A stretch of 64,000 nucleotides of DNA, from the NCBI RefSeq assembly GCF_038087665.1, contig NZ_CP149925.1, forward strand, positions 1,551,236 through 1,615,235, read 5' to 3'. The position numbers and the translations under genes are program-made. The stretch comes from Gallaecimonas sp. GXIMD4217. Lineage in GTDB: Bacteria; Pseudomonadota; Gammaproteobacteria; Enterobacterales; Gallaecimonadaceae. Under the pieces are notes generated by a model. It did not search any database. It had not been told where the DNA came from and was given only the letters and a program-made list of their open reading frames with translations. Of this stretch, positions 43,327-53,400 are shown in pieces. Position 1 is the first letter of the stretch, and each line of letters starts with the position of its first letter.

Positions 43327-45384
43327 ATGAATAATAGGCCTCGTCATTTCGCCAGGCATCCGCTGGCGAAAGGGGTAGCGGCAGCCATGCTGGCCTTGAT
43401 TGCCCAGCCAAGCTACGCCGTCAACTTTACCTTGGGTGATGAAGATCAGGTTGAAGTCAGCTTTGACTCCACCTTCTCCTTGGGCGCCAGCTGGCGTACC
43501 GAGAAGCGCGACCTTTCCATGATCGGCAAGGCCAACCAGCCCCAATTCGACTGGCAGGGACTCAACACCTTCAGCCAGGCCGATGTCTGGAATGCCACCG
43601 GCGCCTATTCCACCAACGGTGACAACGGCGATCTCAACTTCGACCGTGGCGACAACTTCAGCACCGTCCTCAAGGGCCTGCACGAGCTGAACGTCCGTTA
43701 CGGCGACGTGGGCGCCTTCATGCGCGGCATGTACTTCTACGACTTCGCGCTGATGGATGGCGACCGCGCCTGGAACAATTCCCTGTCCGGCTCCGAATCC
43801 GACCCCTGTCGCGATGACGAGGCCAAGGATCTGGCCTGCCGCGACGTGCGCCTGCTGGATGCCTTCCTCTATGGCGACTTCTACTTCGGCGAGTACGACG
43901 ACATCGTGCTGTCGCTGCGTGCCGGCCAGCAGGTCGTGAACTGGGGTGAAAGCACCTTCATTCCCCACGGCCTGGGCGAGATCAACCCCATCGACGTCTC
44001 CCGCCTCAAGGCGCCGGGCGCCGAACTCAAGGAAGCCTTCATCCCCATCGGCGCCATCAAGGCCTCCCTGGCCCTGGGCGAGAACTGGACCCTGGAAGGC
44101 TTCTACCAGTACGACTGGGAGCACATCTGGGTCGACGCCCCCGGCACCTACTTCTCCACCAATGACTTTGCCGGTGAAGGCGGTTACTACAACAATGTCC
44201 AGTTTGGCTTCGGCGGCCGTGCCGACGTCGACCTGGATTTCATGATCAATGCCCTCAACGCCCAGGGTAACGATCCTGCTGCCATCACCCAGACCCTGCT
44301 GGGCCTGAGCACCCAGGCGGCCCTGCGTCCCCGTGGCGACAAGGGCGAGCGTGAGCCCAGCGATGACGGCCAGTTCGGCCTGAAGGTGAACTACTATTCG
44401 CCCGAGCTCAACGACACCGAATTCGGCCTCTACTATGTGAACTACCATAGCCGCCGGCCGATCATCTCTGCCACTGCCATGGATCTGACCAAGCTCGGTA
44501 ATGATGTGGCCTTTATCGCCGGCCTCAACGGCGGCCTCAACGACCAGAACATCTTCGAGCTGCAGTCCTTCACCTCCGGTTTCCTGGAGTATGTGGAAGA
44601 CATCCAGATGTACGGCTTCAGTTTCAACACCACAGTGGGTGAGACCGCCCTGTCCGGTGAGATCACCCACAGGGTCGACGAGCCGATCCAGGTCGACGAT
44701 ATCGAGCTGGTCTACGCCGCCTTCGGCGAGCAGCTGGCCGGTCCCGCCGCCCAGGCCATCGGCGGCAGCCTCTACAACCCGGCCCTGGCCGGCATTTCCC
44801 AGCTGAGCCCGGACCGCGGTGGTGATTATGCTGCCGGCGAATACGTGCAGGGCTTCCGCCTGGTGGACACCACCCAGGCCCAGTTCACCCTGACCCACCT
44901 GTTTGGCCCCACCCTGGGTGCCGACAGCCTGGCCATGGTGTTCGAGGCCGGTGGCATCAAGATCGCCAGCATGCCCGAGCAGGACGAGCTGCGCTTCAAC
45001 GCCCCCGGTACCGACAGATCCGGCCCCATCGCCGGCAAGGAAGGCCTGGCCCTGGCCCTGCAGGACGGCGTGGAAACCAACCCCTTCCCGGATGATTTCG
45101 CCTGGGGTTACCGCCTGCTGGCCAAGCTGGACTACAACAATGCCTTTGCCGGCGTGAACGTTTCGCCGCGCATCTTCTATTCCCACGATGTCGAGGGTAC
45201 AACGCCGGATCCGCTGTTCCTGTTCGTTGAAAGCCGCAAGTCCGCCTCCGTGGGCGTGAACTTCGACTACCAGTCTCGCTGGTCCGTGGATTTCAACTAC
45301 AACGCTTTCTGGGGCGGCAAGGGCACGGCCAACCGCCTGAAGGACCGCGATTTCGTGTCCCTGAGCGTCAAGTACTCTATTTAA
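43327..45384 (+). CDS. DUF1302 family outer-membrane protein
   Basis: 685 aa with an N-terminal signal peptide (cleavage near AQPSYA-VNF, about residue 31). It then shows alternating aromatic beta-strands typical of an outer-membrane barrel, ending RDFVSLSVKYSI. A cysteine pair (PCRDDEAKDLAC, about residues 159-170) could form a disulfide in a surface loop. DUF1302 genes are characteristically followed by DUF1329, as here after 7 bases. No function is established for the family. Gene order suggests the outer-membrane part of an export or import route. Confidence 0.85.
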   Translation: MNNRPRHFARHPLAKGVAAAMLALIAQPSYAVNFTLGDEDQVEVSFDSTFSLGASWRTEKRDLSMIGKANQPQFDWQGLNTFSQADVWNATGAYSTNGDNGDLNFDRGDNFSTVLKGLHELNVRYGDVGAFMRGMYFYDFALMDGDRAWNNSLSGSESDPCRDDEAKDLACRDVRLLDAFLYGDFYFGEYDDIVLSLRAGQQVVNWGESTFIPHGLGEINPIDVSRLKAPGAELKEAFIPIGAIKASLALGENWTLEGFYQYDWEHIWVDAPGTYFSTNDFAGEGGYYNNVQFGFGGRADVDLDFMINALNAQGNDPAAITQTLLGLSTQAALRPRGDKGEREPSDDGQFGLKVNYYSPELNDTEFGLYYVNYHSRRPIISATAMDLTKLGNDVAFIAGLNGGLNDQNIFELQSFTSGFLEYVEDIQMYGFSFNTTVGETALSGEITHRVDEPIQVDDIELVYAAFGEQLAGPAAQAIGGSLYNPALAGISQLSPDRGGDYAAGEYVQGFRLVDTTQAQFTLTHLFGPTLGADSLAMVFEAGGIKIASMPEQDELRFNAPGTDRSGPIAGKEGLALALQDGVETNPFPDDFAWGYRLLAKLDYNNAFAGVNVSPRIFYSHDVEGTTPDPLFLFVESRKSASVGVNFDYQSRWSVDFNYNAFWGGKGTANRLKDRDFVSLSVKYSI

Positions 45385-45391
45385 GGACGGG

Positions 45392-46762
45392 ATGACAATG
45401 ATTAAACCAGCAATTATCTCTTCCATGGTGGCACTGGCGCTTGCTTCCAGCGGTGCCATGGCCAAAGCGACACCGGAAGAACTGCAGAAACTGGACACCG
45501 TGCTGACCCCCATGGGCGCCGAACGCGCCGGCAGCGAAGACGGCTCCATCCCGGCCTGGGAAGGGGGCATCCTCAAGGCGCCGGCCGGCTACAGCAAGGG
45601 CGACCACCACCTGGATCCCTTTGCCGATGATCCGGTGCTCTACACCATCACCAAGGCCAACCTGGATCAGTACCGCAACCTGCTGAGCCCGGGTCAGCTG
45701 AAGATGTTCGAGACCTACCCGGACACCTTCAAGATGAAGGTCTACCCGACCCGCCGCAGCGCCTCCTATCCCCAGGCGGTCTACGATGCCACCAAGAAAT
45801 ACGCGGCCATTGCCGAACTGGTGGAAGGCGGTAACGGCGTCAAGAACACCGCCCTGGGCATTCCCTTCCCGATGCCCGAAAACGGTCTGGAAGCCATCTG
45901 GAACCACATCCTGCGCTACCGTGGCCAGGCCGTGACCCGTTACGGTGGCCAGGCGGCCCCGACCGCCAGTGGCGACTACACCCTGATCAAGTTCGATGAC
46001 CAGCTGATGCTGAAGTATTCCGAGCCGGGCGTGACGCCGCAGGATCTGGAAGAAACCAACATCCTGTTCAAGTTCAAGCAGAAGGTGGCCGAGCCTGCCC
46101 GTCTGGCCGGTACCGCCCTGCTGGTACACGAGACCATGGATCAGGTGAAGACGCCCCGTCAGGCCTGGACCTACAACACCGGTCAGCGCCGCGTACGCCG
46201 GGCCCCCAACGTCGCCTATGACGCCCCCGGCACCGCCTCCGACGGCCTGCGTACCACCGACGATTTCGACATGTTCAACGGTTCGCCGGATCGCTACACC
46301 TGGACCCTCAAGGGCAAGCGTGAGCTGCTGATCCCGTACAACGACTACAAGCTGCATTCGGACAAGGTCAGGTACGAGGACATCCTCAAGGCCGGTCACG
46401 TCAACCCCGAGCTGGTGCGCTATGAGAAGCACCGCGTCTGGGAAGTGGAAGCCAACCTCAAGGATGGCCTGCGCCACATCTACAAGAAGCGCGTCTTCTT
46501 CATCGATGAGGATTCCTGGCAGATCAGCGTCGCTGACATCTACGACAACCGCAACGAGTTGTACCGTGTCGCCATGGCCCACGGCGTCAACTACTACGAG
46601 GTGCCGACCCACTGGTCCACCCTGGAGGTCTATCATGACCTGCAGAGCCGTCGCTACATCGCCATCGGCCTCGACAACGAGGAACGCATGTACGATTTCG
46701 ACGCCAAGCTTCAGGACAAGGACTTCACGCCGGCCGCCTTGCGCCGCGAAGGCCTGAGGTAA
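45392..46762 (+). CDS. DUF1329 family periplasmic protein (LolA-like fold)
   Basis: 456 aa with a signal peptide (about residues 1-24, ending SSGAMA). Typical DUF1329 text follows, such as LGTELTPMGAE-like LDTVLTPMGAERAGS, IPAWEGGI and the late RYEKHRVWEVEA and RVFFIDEDSWQI. The family is reported to share the half-barrel fold of LolA/LolB lipoprotein carriers (recalled, not tested). It would therefore suit a periplasmic carrier of a hydrophobic ligand. An ATG at 45398 is an alternative start. Terminator after the stop. Confidence 0.87.
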   Translation: MTMIKPAIISSMVALALASSGAMAKATPEELQKLDTVLTPMGAERAGSEDGSIPAWEGGILKAPAGYSKGDHHLDPFADDPVLYTITKANLDQYRNLLSPGQLKMFETYPDTFKMKVYPTRRSASYPQAVYDATKKYAAIAELVEGGNGVKNTALGIPFPMPENGLEAIWNHILRYRGQAVTRYGGQAAPTASGDYTLIKFDDQLMLKYSEPGVTPQDLEETNILFKFKQKVAEPARLAGTALLVHETMDQVKTPRQAWTYNTGQRRVRRAPNVAYDAPGTASDGLRTTDDFDMFNGSPDRYTWTLKGKRELLIPYNDYKLHSDKVRYEDILKAGHVNPELVRYEKHRVWEVEANLKDGLRHIYKKRVFFIDEDSWQISVADIYDNRNELYRVAMAHGVNYYEVPTHWSTLEVYHDLQSRRYIAIGLDNEERMYDFDAKLQDKDFTPAALRREGLR

Positions 46763-46769
46763 GCAACAG

Positions 46770-46798
46770 GCGGCCGGCACAGTCCGGCCGCTTTTTTT
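46770..46798 (+). terminator. Intrinsic terminator after the DUF1329 gene
   Basis: GCGGCCGG (46770-46777), a 6-base loop, CCGGCCGC (46784-46791) and seven T. It splits the cluster into two transcription units unless read through. Confidence 0.9.
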
Positions 46799-46830
46799 AC
46801 TGAACCTGTTTAGAGTTTTGACTCCATCCT

Positions 46831-47856
46831 ATGAATGACAGTCGCGTATGGATCCTGGGCCTGGCTCTGCTCTGCAAGCAGGCGCTGGCCGCGGATCCGC
46901 TCAATACCCCGGCCTATCCGGCCGAACGCCTGGATCGGGTGCTCTTTGCCGACATCACCCAAGCCGGTGACAAGCTGGTTGCCGTTGGCGACCGGGGCGT
47001 CATCGTCAAGGGCGACGATGCTGGCTGGCAGCAGCAGATGAGCCCGGTCGCCTCGCTGCTGACCAAGGTCAGCTTCCTCGACGCCAGCACCGGCTTCGCC
47101 GTCGGCCATGACGCCACCATACTGCAGACCCGGGACGGCGGCGTGTCCTGGCAGATACGCCACCGCGAGCCCGAGCTGCAGCGGCCGCTGCTGGACGTGC
47201 TCTTCCTCAGCGAGCACGAAGGCATCGCCATCGGCGCCTATGGCCTGTTCCTGAGGACCACCGACGGCGGCGCCAGCTGGCAGCGGGAGCTGCACCAGGG
47301 CTTTTTGAGTGCCGACGACCAGGCCTACCTGGACGAGGTCAAGGAAAGCTCGGAAGAGGACTACCGCTATGAACTCGACGGCATGCTGCCGCACCTCAAT
47401 GCCGTGGCCCGGGACGGGCAGGGCAGGCTGCTGCTGGCCGGCGAAATGGGCCTGGTGGCATTGTCCGAAGATGACGGCAAGAGCTGGCAGCGTCTGGACA
47501 GCGGTTACCAGGGCTCCTTCTTCACCGTCACGGCGGTTGATGACGGCCAGTGGCTGGTCGGCGGCCTGAGGGGCAACCTCTACCGCAGCGACGACAACGG
47601 CAACAGCTGGAACAGGCTGCGCTTCGACGGCCAGGCGACCATCAACAGCCTGGACAGGCAGGCCAACGGCCAGATCCTGATGACCGGCAACGACGGCAGC
47701 GTCTTCGTCAGCCATGACGGCGGCTATTTCTTCCTGCCCCTGGCCAGGGAAGTGGCCGGCCTGACCCTGGCCGCCCAGCAGCAGGGCAACACCCTGGTGG
47801 TTGCCACAGAGCAGGGCATCAAGACCCTGAGCACGGATAACAAGGAGACGCCATGA
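46831..47856 (+). CDS. YCF48-related beta-propeller protein
   Basis: 341 aa with a short signal peptide (MNDSRVWILGLALLCKQALA). It has repeated propeller blades of the YCF48/BNR type: a G-x-x-G-x-(I/V/L) turn followed by S/T-x-D-G-G-x-S-W, as in TRDGGVSWQ, TTDGGASWQ, SEDDGKSWQ and SDDNGNSWN. YCF48/Hcf136 proteins assist photosystem II assembly in phototrophs; in heterotrophs this version is linked to RND transporter genes. It overlaps the next gene by 4 bases (ATGA), so the two are co-translated and probably interact in the periplasm. Confidence 0.87.
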   Translation: MNDSRVWILGLALLCKQALAADPLNTPAYPAERLDRVLFADITQAGDKLVAVGDRGVIVKGDDAGWQQQMSPVASLLTKVSFLDASTGFAVGHDATILQTRDGGVSWQIRHREPELQRPLLDVLFLSEHEGIAIGAYGLFLRTTDGGASWQRELHQGFLSADDQAYLDEVKESSEEDYRYELDGMLPHLNAVARDGQGRLLLAGEMGLVALSEDDGKSWQRLDSGYQGSFFTVTAVDDGQWLVGGLRGNLYRSDDNGNSWNRLRFDGQATINSLDRQANGQILMTGNDGSVFVSHDGGYFFLPLAREVAGLTLAAQQQGNTLVVATEQGIKTLSTDNKETP

Positions 47857-50177
47857 GTCTCAACAGTCTTGTCGGCCGCATCGAGCTCATCATCTTCCGG
47901 CACCGGCCGGTGGTGATAGGCCTCTTTGCGCTGCTGACCCTGTTCTTCCTTTATATGGCCAGCCAGCTGCGCCTGGATGCCGCCTTTACCAAGAACATTC
48001 CCCTGGCCCACCCCTACATGCAGACCTATCTGAAGCATCAGAAGGACTTCGGGGGCGCCAACTCCATCCTGATCGCGGTTCGCGACAAGAACGGCGATAT
48101 CTTCAACGAGGATTTCTTCAACACCCTCAAGGGTGTTCACGATCAGCTGTTCTTCATTCCCGGCGTCGATAGGGTGCAGGTGAAGTCCATCTTCTCGCCC
48201 TCGACCCGTTTCACCGAGGTGGTGGAAGACGGCTTTGCCGGCGGCCCGGTGATCCCGGCCGACTTCAAGGCCAATGCCGCCGGCCTGGCCAGGGTCAAGG
48301 CCAACATCGAGAAGGCCGGCATCATTGGCCGCCTGGTGTCCGAGGACTTCAGCTCCGCCATGGTCACCGCCCAGCTGATGGACTTCGATCCCGGCACAGG
48401 TGAGAAGATCGATACCATCGCCTTCGCCGCCAAGCTGGAGGCGGAGATCCGCGCCAAGTACCAGAACGACGATATCGACATCCACATCATCGGCTTCGCC
48501 AAGATGATTGGCGACGTGGCCGACGGCGCCAAGGACGTGGTGATCTTCTTCGCCCTGGCCATTGCCGTCACCGCCATCATGGTGTATTTCTTCAGCCATT
48601 CGCTGCTGCTGACCCTGCTGCCCCTGGCCTGTTCGCTGATCGCCGTATTCTGGCAGCTGGGCCTGCTGACGTTGATCGGCTTCGGCATCGACCCCATGTC
48701 GATCCTGGTGCCGTTTTTGGTGTTCGCCATCGGCGTTTCCCACGGCGTGCAGATGATCAATGCGGTGGGCAAGCGGGTGGCCGACGGCATGGATGCCAAG
48801 ACCGCGGCCGAGGGGGCCTTCCGTCGCCTGCTGATCCCCGGCGGCGTGGCACTGCTGTCCGATACCATCGGCTTCATGACCTTGCTGGCCATCGACATCG
48901 GCATCATCCGCGAGCTGGCCATCACCGCTTCCCTGGGGGTGGCGGTGATCATCCTCACCAACCTGCTGTTGCTGCCGGTGCTGCTGTCCTACGTGACCTT
49001 CTCCGAGCGCTACCAGGCCAAGGTGCGCAGGCCCAATGCCTTTGCCGAACGCTTCTGGCTGCTGCTGGCCGGCTTCGCCAGGCCGGGCAGGGCGGCGGTG
49101 GTACTGGTGACGGCGGCGCTGCTGTTCATCGTCGGCTATGTGCATGGCCAGAAGATGCAGATCGGCGATCTCCATGCCGGCGCCCCGGCCCTGCACGAGA
49201 GCAGCCGCTACAACCAGGACACCTTCATGATCACCGACAGGTTCGCCATCTCGGTGGACTGGATGTCGGTCATCGTCGAAGCGGCGCCGGAGTCCTGTAC
49301 CTCCTTCGAGGCCATGAACGCCATCGACCAGTTCCAGTGGCGCATGGAAAACGTGGCCGGGGTGCAGTCCACCATCAGCCTGCCGTCCGTGGCCAAGATC
49401 ATCAACGCCGGCTACAACGAGGGCAATCCCAGGTGGCGGGTGCTGTCACCCAACCAGCAGACCCTGGTGCAGTCCATCGCCCGGGTACCCACCAACTCCG
49501 GCCTGCTCAACGGCGACTGTTCGGTGATGCCGGTGATCCTGTTCCTGGAGGACCACAAGGCCGAAACCATCGCCCGGGTGGTCAAGGCGGCCAAGCAGTA
49601 TGGCGCCGAGTTCGGCAACGACCAGCTGCAGTTCAGGCTGGCCTCGGGACCGGTGGGCGTCATGGCCGCCACCAACGAAGCGGTGGCCGCCGCCCAGACG
49701 CCGATGATGCTTTACGTTTACGGCGCCGTCATCCTGCTGTGCCTGCTCAGTTTCCGCTCGGTGCGGGCCACCATCGCCGTGGTGCTGCCCCTGTACCTGG
49801 TGTCCACCCTGGCCCAGGCGCTGATGGTGGAGCTGGAGATCGGCCTGACCGTGTCCACCCTGCCGGTAATAGCCCTGGGCGTCGGCATAGGGGTCGACTA
49901 CGGCATCTATATCCTCTCCAACATGAGCGAGAAGCTCCACGAAGGGGAGAGCCTCTACGAGGCCTACCTGGATGCGCTCAAGGAAAGGGGCAGCGCGGTG
50001 TTCTTCACCGGCGTCACCCTGGCCATAGGGGTGTCCACCTGGTTCTTCTCGGCCCTGAAATTCCAGGTCGACATGGGGGTGCTGCTCACCTTCATGTTCC
50101 TGGTCAACATGCTGGGCGCCATCCTGGTGCTGCCGGCCATCATGGCGCTGATGTTCCGCAAGCCGAAAACCCCCTGA
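47853..50177 (+). CDS. RND superfamily transporter, MMPL type
   Basis: 774 aa. Two repeats each have one membrane segment, a large periplasmic loop and five clustered segments, about 12 in all. Characteristic motifs are PFLVFAIGVSHGVQMINAVG with LLSDTIGFMTLLAID in the first half, and ALGVGIGVDYGIYILS with FTGVTLAIGVSTWFFSALKF in the second. The size and SSD-like text resemble MmpL/HpnN-type exporters of lipids and hopanoids rather than AcrB (about 1050 aa). It lies at the end of the DUF1302-DUF1329-YCF48 group. Confidence 0.9.
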   Translation: MSLNSLVGRIELIIFRHRPVVIGLFALLTLFFLYMASQLRLDAAFTKNIPLAHPYMQTYLKHQKDFGGANSILIAVRDKNGDIFNEDFFNTLKGVHDQLFFIPGVDRVQVKSIFSPSTRFTEVVEDGFAGGPVIPADFKANAAGLARVKANIEKAGIIGRLVSEDFSSAMVTAQLMDFDPGTGEKIDTIAFAAKLEAEIRAKYQNDDIDIHIIGFAKMIGDVADGAKDVVIFFALAIAVTAIMVYFFSHSLLLTLLPLACSLIAVFWQLGLLTLIGFGIDPMSILVPFLVFAIGVSHGVQMINAVGKRVADGMDAKTAAEGAFRRLLIPGGVALLSDTIGFMTLLAIDIGIIRELAITASLGVAVIILTNLLLLPVLLSYVTFSERYQAKVRRPNAFAERFWLLLAGFARPGRAAVVLVTAALLFIVGYVHGQKMQIGDLHAGAPALHESSRYNQDTFMITDRFAISVDWMSVIVEAAPESCTSFEAMNAIDQFQWRMENVAGVQSTISLPSVAKIINAGYNEGNPRWRVLSPNQQTLVQSIARVPTNSGLLNGDCSVMPVILFLEDHKAETIARVVKAAKQYGAEFGNDQLQFRLASGPVGVMAATNEAVAAAQTPMMLYVYGAVILLCLLSFRSVRATIAVVLPLYLVSTLAQALMVELEIGLTVSTLPVIALGVGIGVDYGIYILSNMSEKLHEGESLYEAYLDALKERGSAVFFTGVTLAIGVSTWFFSALKFQVDMGVLLTFMFLVNMLGAILVLPAIMALMFRKPKTP

Positions 50178-50183
50178 AACCCC

Positions 50184-50210
50184 AGCGCCGCCCCCGGGCG
50201 GCGCTTTTTT
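50184..50210 (+). terminator. Intrinsic terminator after the RND gene
   Basis: GCGCCGCC (50185-50192), loop CCCG, GGCGGCGC (50197-50204) and six T. Confidence 0.9.
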
Positions 50211-50400
50211 CTGCAAACTGGTCACACCAGGGTCCAAGGGCCCTAAATTTCCCGCAGCCCCTCTCGCAACTGCTGTCATAAAGGCATAGAATTGCCTGAG
50301 CCTTTACGTGGCGGTAAAGTCGCGTCAAACAGGCTATTTTTTCATCAAATAATAGGGGTAGAGCGGTCATCCGCTACGCAGTACCTAAGGAAAGAGAGTC

Positions 50401-53400
50401 ATGGCACTGATCGACGGTCATTCATCCGTACTGCTTGATAACGTCTGTAAACTCATTCATTCCAAAGTTTCCTCCGACCGAGCCCCTCTTGTCGCTTCTT
50501 TTGTTCAGAAACTCTACGGCACCATGTCAGTTGACGACTTCCAAGGTCGCAGCGACTCCGACCTCTATGGCGCGGCCATGAGCCTGTGGAACAGCCTCGA
50601 ACACAAGAAAGCCGGTGAGAGTTTTATTCGCGTCTTCAATCCGGAAGTGTCCAGGCATGGCTGGCAATCCAGCCACACCATAGTGGAGATCATCCACGAT
50701 GACATGCCCTTCCTGGTGGACTCGGTTCGCATGGCGCTCAGCCGCCACGGGGTAACGGCCCATCTGCTGCTGCACATGCCGATGGGACTGACATATGATG
50801 ACAGTAACAAGGTTCAAGCGATCCATTCACCGAACGAGGTCGAGGGCGCCCGCGCCGAGACCGTTTTCCTCATCGAGATCGATCGCCAGACCGAGGAAGG
50901 GGTCATCAAGGCCCTGACCGAGGAGCTCGATTCCGTGCTCCGGGATGTCACCTTGTCCGTCAACGACTGGCAACCCATGCGCGCCAAGCTGGACGAGGTC
51001 ATTCACCGCCTCGAGAAGGAGAAGACCCCGGCCAGCCAGGAAGAGCTGGACGAGTCCGTCGCCTTCCTGAAGTGGGTCGTCGACCACAACTTCACCCTGA
51101 TGGGCTACCGCTACTACGAGATAGCGCCGGTCGAGGGTGACATCGAGATCCGCCCCCACCTCGACACCAGCCTGGGTCTGATGGGCGCCTCCGAGAAGGG
51201 CCATGTCCGCGCCCTGTCCAGCCTGGGCGAGAGCGCCCGGGAAGAGGCACTGAACAAGAACCTGCTGGTCCTGACCAAGACCAACTCCAAATCCCGCGTG
51301 CACCGCCCCGCTTACATCGACTATATCGGCGTCAAGCGCTTCGATGCCAAGGGCAAGGTGATCGGCGAGGATCGCTTCATTGGCCTGTACGCCTCCAGCG
51401 TCTACAACAACTCGGCCATGCAGATCCCCCATATCAAGCAGAAGCTTGACCGCATCATGGCCGGCTCCGGCTTCGCCAAGGGCAGCCATGCCTACAAGGC
51501 GCTGCTGAACATCCTGGAAACCTATCCGCGGGATGAGCTGATCCAGGCCAAGGAGCACGAGCTGCGCCAGATCGGCCTGGGCGTGCTGCAGATGCAGGAG
51601 CGGGACATGACCCGGCTATTCATCCGCAAGGATGTCTTCGGCCGTTACTACTCCTGCATGGTGTTCGTGACTAAGGAACGCTACAACACCCAGCTGCGCA
51701 TCGACAGCCAGAAGATCCTGGCCGAGGCCCTGGGCTCAGATGAAGAAGTGGAGTTCAACACCTACTTCTCCGAATCCGTACTGGCCCGCACCCATTACCT
51801 GGTGCGCGTCAAAGACACCGATACCGACATCAACGTGAAAGAAATCGAAGCCAACCTGATCGAGGCGGCCCGCTCCTGGGAAGACAAGCTGGAAGCGGTA
51901 CTGCTGTCCCACCATGGCGAAGCCATGGGCAAGAAACTGACCCGCAAATACGTGCAGGCCTTCCCCCGTTCCTACAAGGAAGAGGTGGTGCCGGGTACTG
52001 CCGCCGTCGACATCGCCCAACTGGAGGCCCTGTCCGACGAGCACCAGCTGGGCATGCTGTTCTACCGCCCCCAGGAAGCGGCCGACACCCGTCTGGTCAA
52101 GCTGAAGCTGTTCCACAAGGACCAGCCCATCTACCTGTCCGACGTGCTGCCGATGCTGGAAAACATGGGCCTGCGCATCATAGGTGAGCGCCCCTACCAG
52201 GTGCAGAGTGCCGACGGCCATCCCTACTGGGTGCTGGACTTCGCCATGGAGCACGTGGGCCGCACCGAGCTGAACCTGGAAGAGAGCCAGCATCGCTTCC
52301 AGGAAGCCTTTGCCCGGGTCTGGTCCGGTGACTTCGAGGACGACGGCTTCAACCGCCTGGTGCTGGGCGCCGGCCTGACCGGTCGCGAAGTGGTGATCCT
52401 GCGCGCCTACGCCAAGTACATGCGCCAGATCGGCGTCACCTTCAGCCAGGCCTACATCGAAGAGACCCTGGACAGGTATCCCGACATCGCCACCATGCTG
52501 GTCAAGCTGTTCAGCAAGCGCTTCGATCCCAAGAAGCCCGGTACCGAGAAGCAGCTGGAGAAGCTGGAAAGCCAGATCATCGAGGCCCTGGAGCACGTCT
52601 CCAACCTGGATGACGATCGCATCATCCGCGGCTATGTGGAGCTGATCAACGCCACCATCCGCACCAACTTCTTCCAGGGTGATGCCGACGGCAACGAAAA
52701 GCCCTACATCTCCTTCAAGGTCAGGCCCAGCGAGATTTCCGACATGCCGCTGCCGCTGCCGGCCTTCGAGATCTTCGTCTACTCTCCGCGGGTCGAAGGC
52801 GTCCACCTGCGCGGTGGCAAGGTGGCCCGTGGCGGCCTGCGCTGGTCCGACCGCCGCGAAGACTTCCGCACCGAGGTGCTGGGCCTGGTCAAGGCGCAGC
52901 AGGTGAAGAACACCGTGATCGTACCCGTGGGTGCCAAGGGCGGTTTCGTCTGCAAGAAGCTGCCCACGGAGGGTGGCCGCGAAGCCTTCTTCCAGGAAGG
53001 CCAGGAATGCTACAAGACCTTCATCCGCGCCCTGCTGGACATCACCGACAACATCGTCGACGGTGAGGTGGTCCATCCCCAGAACGTGGTTCGCCACGAC
53101 GAGGACGACACCTACCTGGTGGTGGCGGCCGACAAGGGCACCGCCACCTTCTCCGACATCGCCAACGGCATCGCCGAGGAATACGGCTTCTGGCTGGGCG
53201 ACGCCTTCGCCTCCGGCGGCTCCATCGGTTACGACCACAAGAAGATGGGCATCACCGCCCGCGGCGCCTGGGAATCCGTCAAGCGCCATTTCCGTGAGCT
53301 GGGCGTCGACTGCCAGAGCACCGACTTCACCTGTATCGCCATCGGCGACATGGCCGGTGACGTCTTCGGCAACGGCATGCTGCTGTCCAAGCACACCCGC

